A stretch of 6,268 nucleotides of DNA. It comes from Candidatus Uhrbacteria bacterium (GTDB taxonomy: Bacteria > Patescibacteriota > Patescibacteriia > CAIXNZ01). The stretch spans positions 1-6,268 of the forward strand of contig DSBA01000069.1 of the NCBI GenBank assembly GCA_011046145.1, given 5' to 3'. Positions 5,324-6,268 of the stretch are shown here, piece by piece. Made by a program: the position numbers and the translations under genes. A model generated the notes under the pieces. It was given only the letters and a program-made list of their open reading frames with translations, was not told the origin of the DNA and searched no databases. Each line of letters opens with the position of its first letter. Within the stretch, counting starts at the first letter, position 1.

Positions 5324-5460
5324 ATGCTTTAAGGGACAGGTGTAAAAGCAAAGACTGGCAAAGGCTATCTGAGCTAATTTATTTGCTTTAATTATTATTT
5401 TGGCTAAAATAAGCCAGCGTTTGGACCTTACGGGATTCGAACCCGTCGCCTCTTCCATGC

Positions 5461-5598
5461 TCCGCCTACGCAAATATTATACGTGGACTCTATGGGGATC
5501 GAACCCCTTACCTCTTCCATGCCATGGAAGCGCTCTACCAGGTGAGCTAAGAGCCCATATTATATATGTTTTTAAATAACTTTGCTTCGGCGGGCAGG
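5461..5598 (-). mobile_element. 138-bp insertion in tRNA-Ala anticodon, with inverted-repeat ends and a tRNA passenger
   Basis: The insertion lies between anticodon bases G34 and G35 of the outer tRNA-Ala. Its ends are imperfect inverted repeats: CCGCCTACGCAAA at 5462-5474 and the complement of CCGCCGAAGCAAA at 5581-5593 (11 of 13 match). With the outer tRNA these extend the anticodon arm: CTTCCATGC/GCATGGAAG (9 bp), CCGCC/GGCGG (5 bp) and GCAAA/TTTGC (5 bp). An 8-bp direct repeat, ATATTATA, flanks the nested tRNA at 5474-5481 and 5557-5564. A two-step origin is inferred: a palindromic element of about 55 bp, then insertion of a tRNA cassette with an 8-bp target duplication. Confidence 0.6.
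5484..5556 (-). tRNA. tRNA-Ala(GGC), nested within the interrupted tRNA-Ala
   Basis: This is a complete 73-nt cloverleaf. The acceptor GGGCTCT pairs with AGAGTCC and includes the alanine identity wobble G3:U70. The D-stem is GCTC/GAGC, the anticodon stem CTTCC/GGAAG around ATGGCAT, and the discriminator A73. Anticodon GGC reads GCC and GCU. The T-stem AGGGG/CCCAT has one G-A mismatch (50-64). CCA is not encoded. The 5' half is closely similar to the outer tRNA-Ala, especially from the D-arm to the anticodon, while acceptor and T-stems differ, so it is not a fresh copy. TATAAT just upstream (5559-5564) is too near the 5' end to be its promoter. Confidence 0.93.
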
Positions 5599-5701
5599 CA
5601 TGGAAGCGCTCTACCAAATGAGCTAAAGGCCCTTGATTAAATTTAAAATATTCAATGGTCGATTTTTTAATCTAAAAATAAAGGTTTATAATCATATTTA
5701 G

Positions 5702-6205
5702 CTAAAATTGGTTCAATATTACTATATTTTTGCCTACAAGCATACCTCCAGCAGTAACTTTTTCTTGAGTGACATCAGCTAAGCAAAAATCTGGTTGGCT
5801 AAAATTAGCCTTTTTTTGATCAGAGGTAAATTCAACATCTGCTAGAATCAAACCTTTTAAGTCATCAAGATAAACGTCAATTTCCACTAATTTACTCTTA
5901 TATTTATATGAATATCTGTGTTTTCGCGCTCGTTTGCCTTGTAAATTTTCATTTAACTCTTGAAATTCTTCCTTGGTGATAGGAATAGTAAATTCGTGTT
6001 GTTGAGAGGCGTCACCTTCGTAAACAGGGTATTTTTTGCAAATTTCGTATTTTGAACCCCTTTTACGCATTCTTAGCTTTGGATGCTCTGTATTTTGGGG
6101 TATATAAATATCAGAAATTTCATCCCAAGGGTAATTTTTTAGATCATTAGGCACATATTTTAATAAATAAGTGCACTCATATTCAATTATGCAAGATTGA
6201 TTCAT
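5702..6205 (-). CDS. CYTH-domain protein (triphosphate tunnel fold)
   Basis: The 167-aa protein fits small CYTH-like proteins, a beta-barrel tunnel fold that binds triphosphates and divalent metals (adenylate cyclase IV, thiamine triphosphatase and inorganic triphosphatase relatives). The N-terminal signature ExExK is present only as E8-C-terminal E10 with T12 in place of lysine. Charged strands follow: KLRMRKRG (43-50), KYEICKK (52-58), KHRYSYKYK (95-103), EIDVY (108-112) and DVEF (123-126). The missing lysine raises doubt about catalysis, so a binding or substrate-shifted role is possible. It lies between tRNA-Arg and tRNA-Ala on the same strand. The AGGAG at the 3' end of the tRNA-Arg gene, 9 nt before the ATG, is the only visible Shine-Dalgarno. 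Confidence 0.75.
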   Translation of the reverse strand: MNQSCIIEYECTYLLKYVPNDLKNYPWDEISDIYIPQNTEHPKLRMRKRGSKYEICKKYPVYEGDASQQHEFTIPITKEEFQELNENLQGKRARKHRYSYKYKSKLVEIDVYLDDLKGLILADVEFTSDQKKANFSQPDFCLADVTQEKVTAGGMLVGKNIVILNQF

Positions 6206-6212
6206 AATTTTA

Positions 6213-6268
6213 TGCTCCTGGGAGGAATCGAACCTCCATCTAGGGCTTAGGAGTCCCTTGTTCTATCC
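6213..6268 (-). tRNA. tRNA-Arg(CCT), 5' part outside the window
   Basis: The visible 56 nt run from the D-loop to A73. The anticodon loop CTCCTAA has anticodon CCT, reading AGG (arginine). The anticodon stem AGGGA/GCCCT has a mismatch at its last pair, the variable region is AGAT, the T-stem GGAGG pairs with CCTCC around TTCGATT, and the acceptor strand is CAGGAGC. The 5' acceptor strand should be GCTCCTG, beyond the window edge. CCA is not encoded. The gene ends 7 bp before the ATG of the CYTH gene on the same strand. Confidence 0.85.

Larger units (their letters stand above)
5422..5632 (-). tRNA. interrupted tRNA-Ala: halves 5599-5632 and 5422-5460
   Basis: The 5' piece (34 nt) reads acceptor GGGCCTT, D-arm GCTC/GAGC and anticodon-stem strand CTTCC plus A-T-G. 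The 3' piece (39 nt) reads GCAT, GGAAG, variable AGGCG, T-stem ACGGG/CCCGT around TTCGAAT, acceptor AAGGTCC and A73. Together they make exactly 73 nt with every stem paired and the alanine identity pair G3:U70. Joining after G34 gives loop ATGGCAT, anticodon GGC. Joining one base earlier gives AGC, also alanine. The break is inside the anticodon and is filled by 138 bp containing another tRNA-Ala. It may be a dead gene, or an intron-like insertion that is removed; sequence alone does not tell. The insertion has neither a group I intron core nor a clear bulge-helix-bulge motif. Confidence 0.8.

Noticed and set aside
5333..5340. CCTGTCCC (minus strand) as the left arm of a second element around tRNA-Val
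   Set aside because: It matches the tRNA-Ala insertion arm in only about 10 of 15 positions, and the pairing with the right arm is only about 4 bp.
5367..5377. TTAGCTCAGAT on the minus strand, a possible tRNA D-arm belonging to the orphan 3' half
   Set aside because: No GAGC partner follows, the bases before it do not pair with ATGACTC, and the spacing to a break point is too long. It may be tRNA debris, but it cannot be supported as the missing half.
5195..5473. 92-aa minus-strand ORF
   Set aside because: It runs through tRNA-Val, the tRNA 3' half and part of the split tRNA-Ala; the GSNPV and GSNPF patterns are translations of tRNA T-arms.
5559..5564. TATAAT as promoter -10 of the nested tRNA-Ala
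   Set aside because: It ends 2 bp before the mature 5' end, so transcription would begin inside the tRNA.
5461..5598. Group I intron or archaeal-type intron in tRNA-Ala
   Set aside because: Outside the nested tRNA only about 65 nt remain, with no group I core, and the junction has a 4-nt/1-nt bulge pattern, not two 3-nt bulges with a 4-bp helix.
1..6268. CRISPR array, toxin-antitoxin pair or defence cassette
   Set aside because: No regularly spaced repeats and no matching protein families were seen.

Overview
The window is AT-rich and gene-dense. It has short intergenic palindromes and tRNA genes without an encoded CCA end. It carries a small XerD-like recombinase, a THUMP/Trm11-type RNA methyltransferase, YchF and a small CYTH protein. 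This mix, and the style of the repeats, suggests a candidate-phyla-radiation (Patescibacteria-like) bacterium. That is inference from gene style, since no taxonomic marker is present.

Layout. Bases 1-196 hold GC-rich GCGAGCG-type repeats, a strong hairpin, and a promoter for a 270-aa tyrosine recombinase (197-1009, +). A palindromic AT-rich repeat (1010-1129) separates it from a 414-aa RNA methyltransferase (1159-2403, +). Bases 2404-2886 are a large intergenic region. It has a bidirectional terminator and what looks like a short minus-strand transcription unit: a good promoter, three Shine-Dalgarno sequences, tiny ORFs and an 11-bp perfect stem. Its promoter is back to back with the promoter of an unrecognised 385-aa, mostly helical protein (2887-4044, +). 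A shared terminator (4048-4078) separates that gene from the convergent ychF gene (4094-5170, -).

Upstream of ychF, still on the minus strand, is a tRNA region: an orphan tRNA 3' half (5199-5233), tRNA-Val(CAC), and then the most striking structure in the window. This is a tRNA-Ala gene cut exactly in its anticodon by a 138-bp insertion that contains a second, complete tRNA-Ala(GGC). The two outer halves add up to a perfect 73-nt cloverleaf with the alanine identity pair G3:U70. A CYTH-domain gene (5702-6205, -) follows, and the window ends inside a tRNA-Arg(CCT) gene whose 3' end probably serves as the ribosome binding site of the CYTH gene.

Functionally, ychF (a translation-associated ATPase), the RNA methyltransferase and the tRNA genes all concern translation. 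The recombinase may be the chromosome-dimer Xer enzyme or a mobile-element integrase. Nothing here forms a recognisable defence or biosynthetic operon. The novelty lies in the non-coding DNA: nested and broken tRNA genes associated with GGCGG-type palindrome arms, and the short minus-strand transcript.
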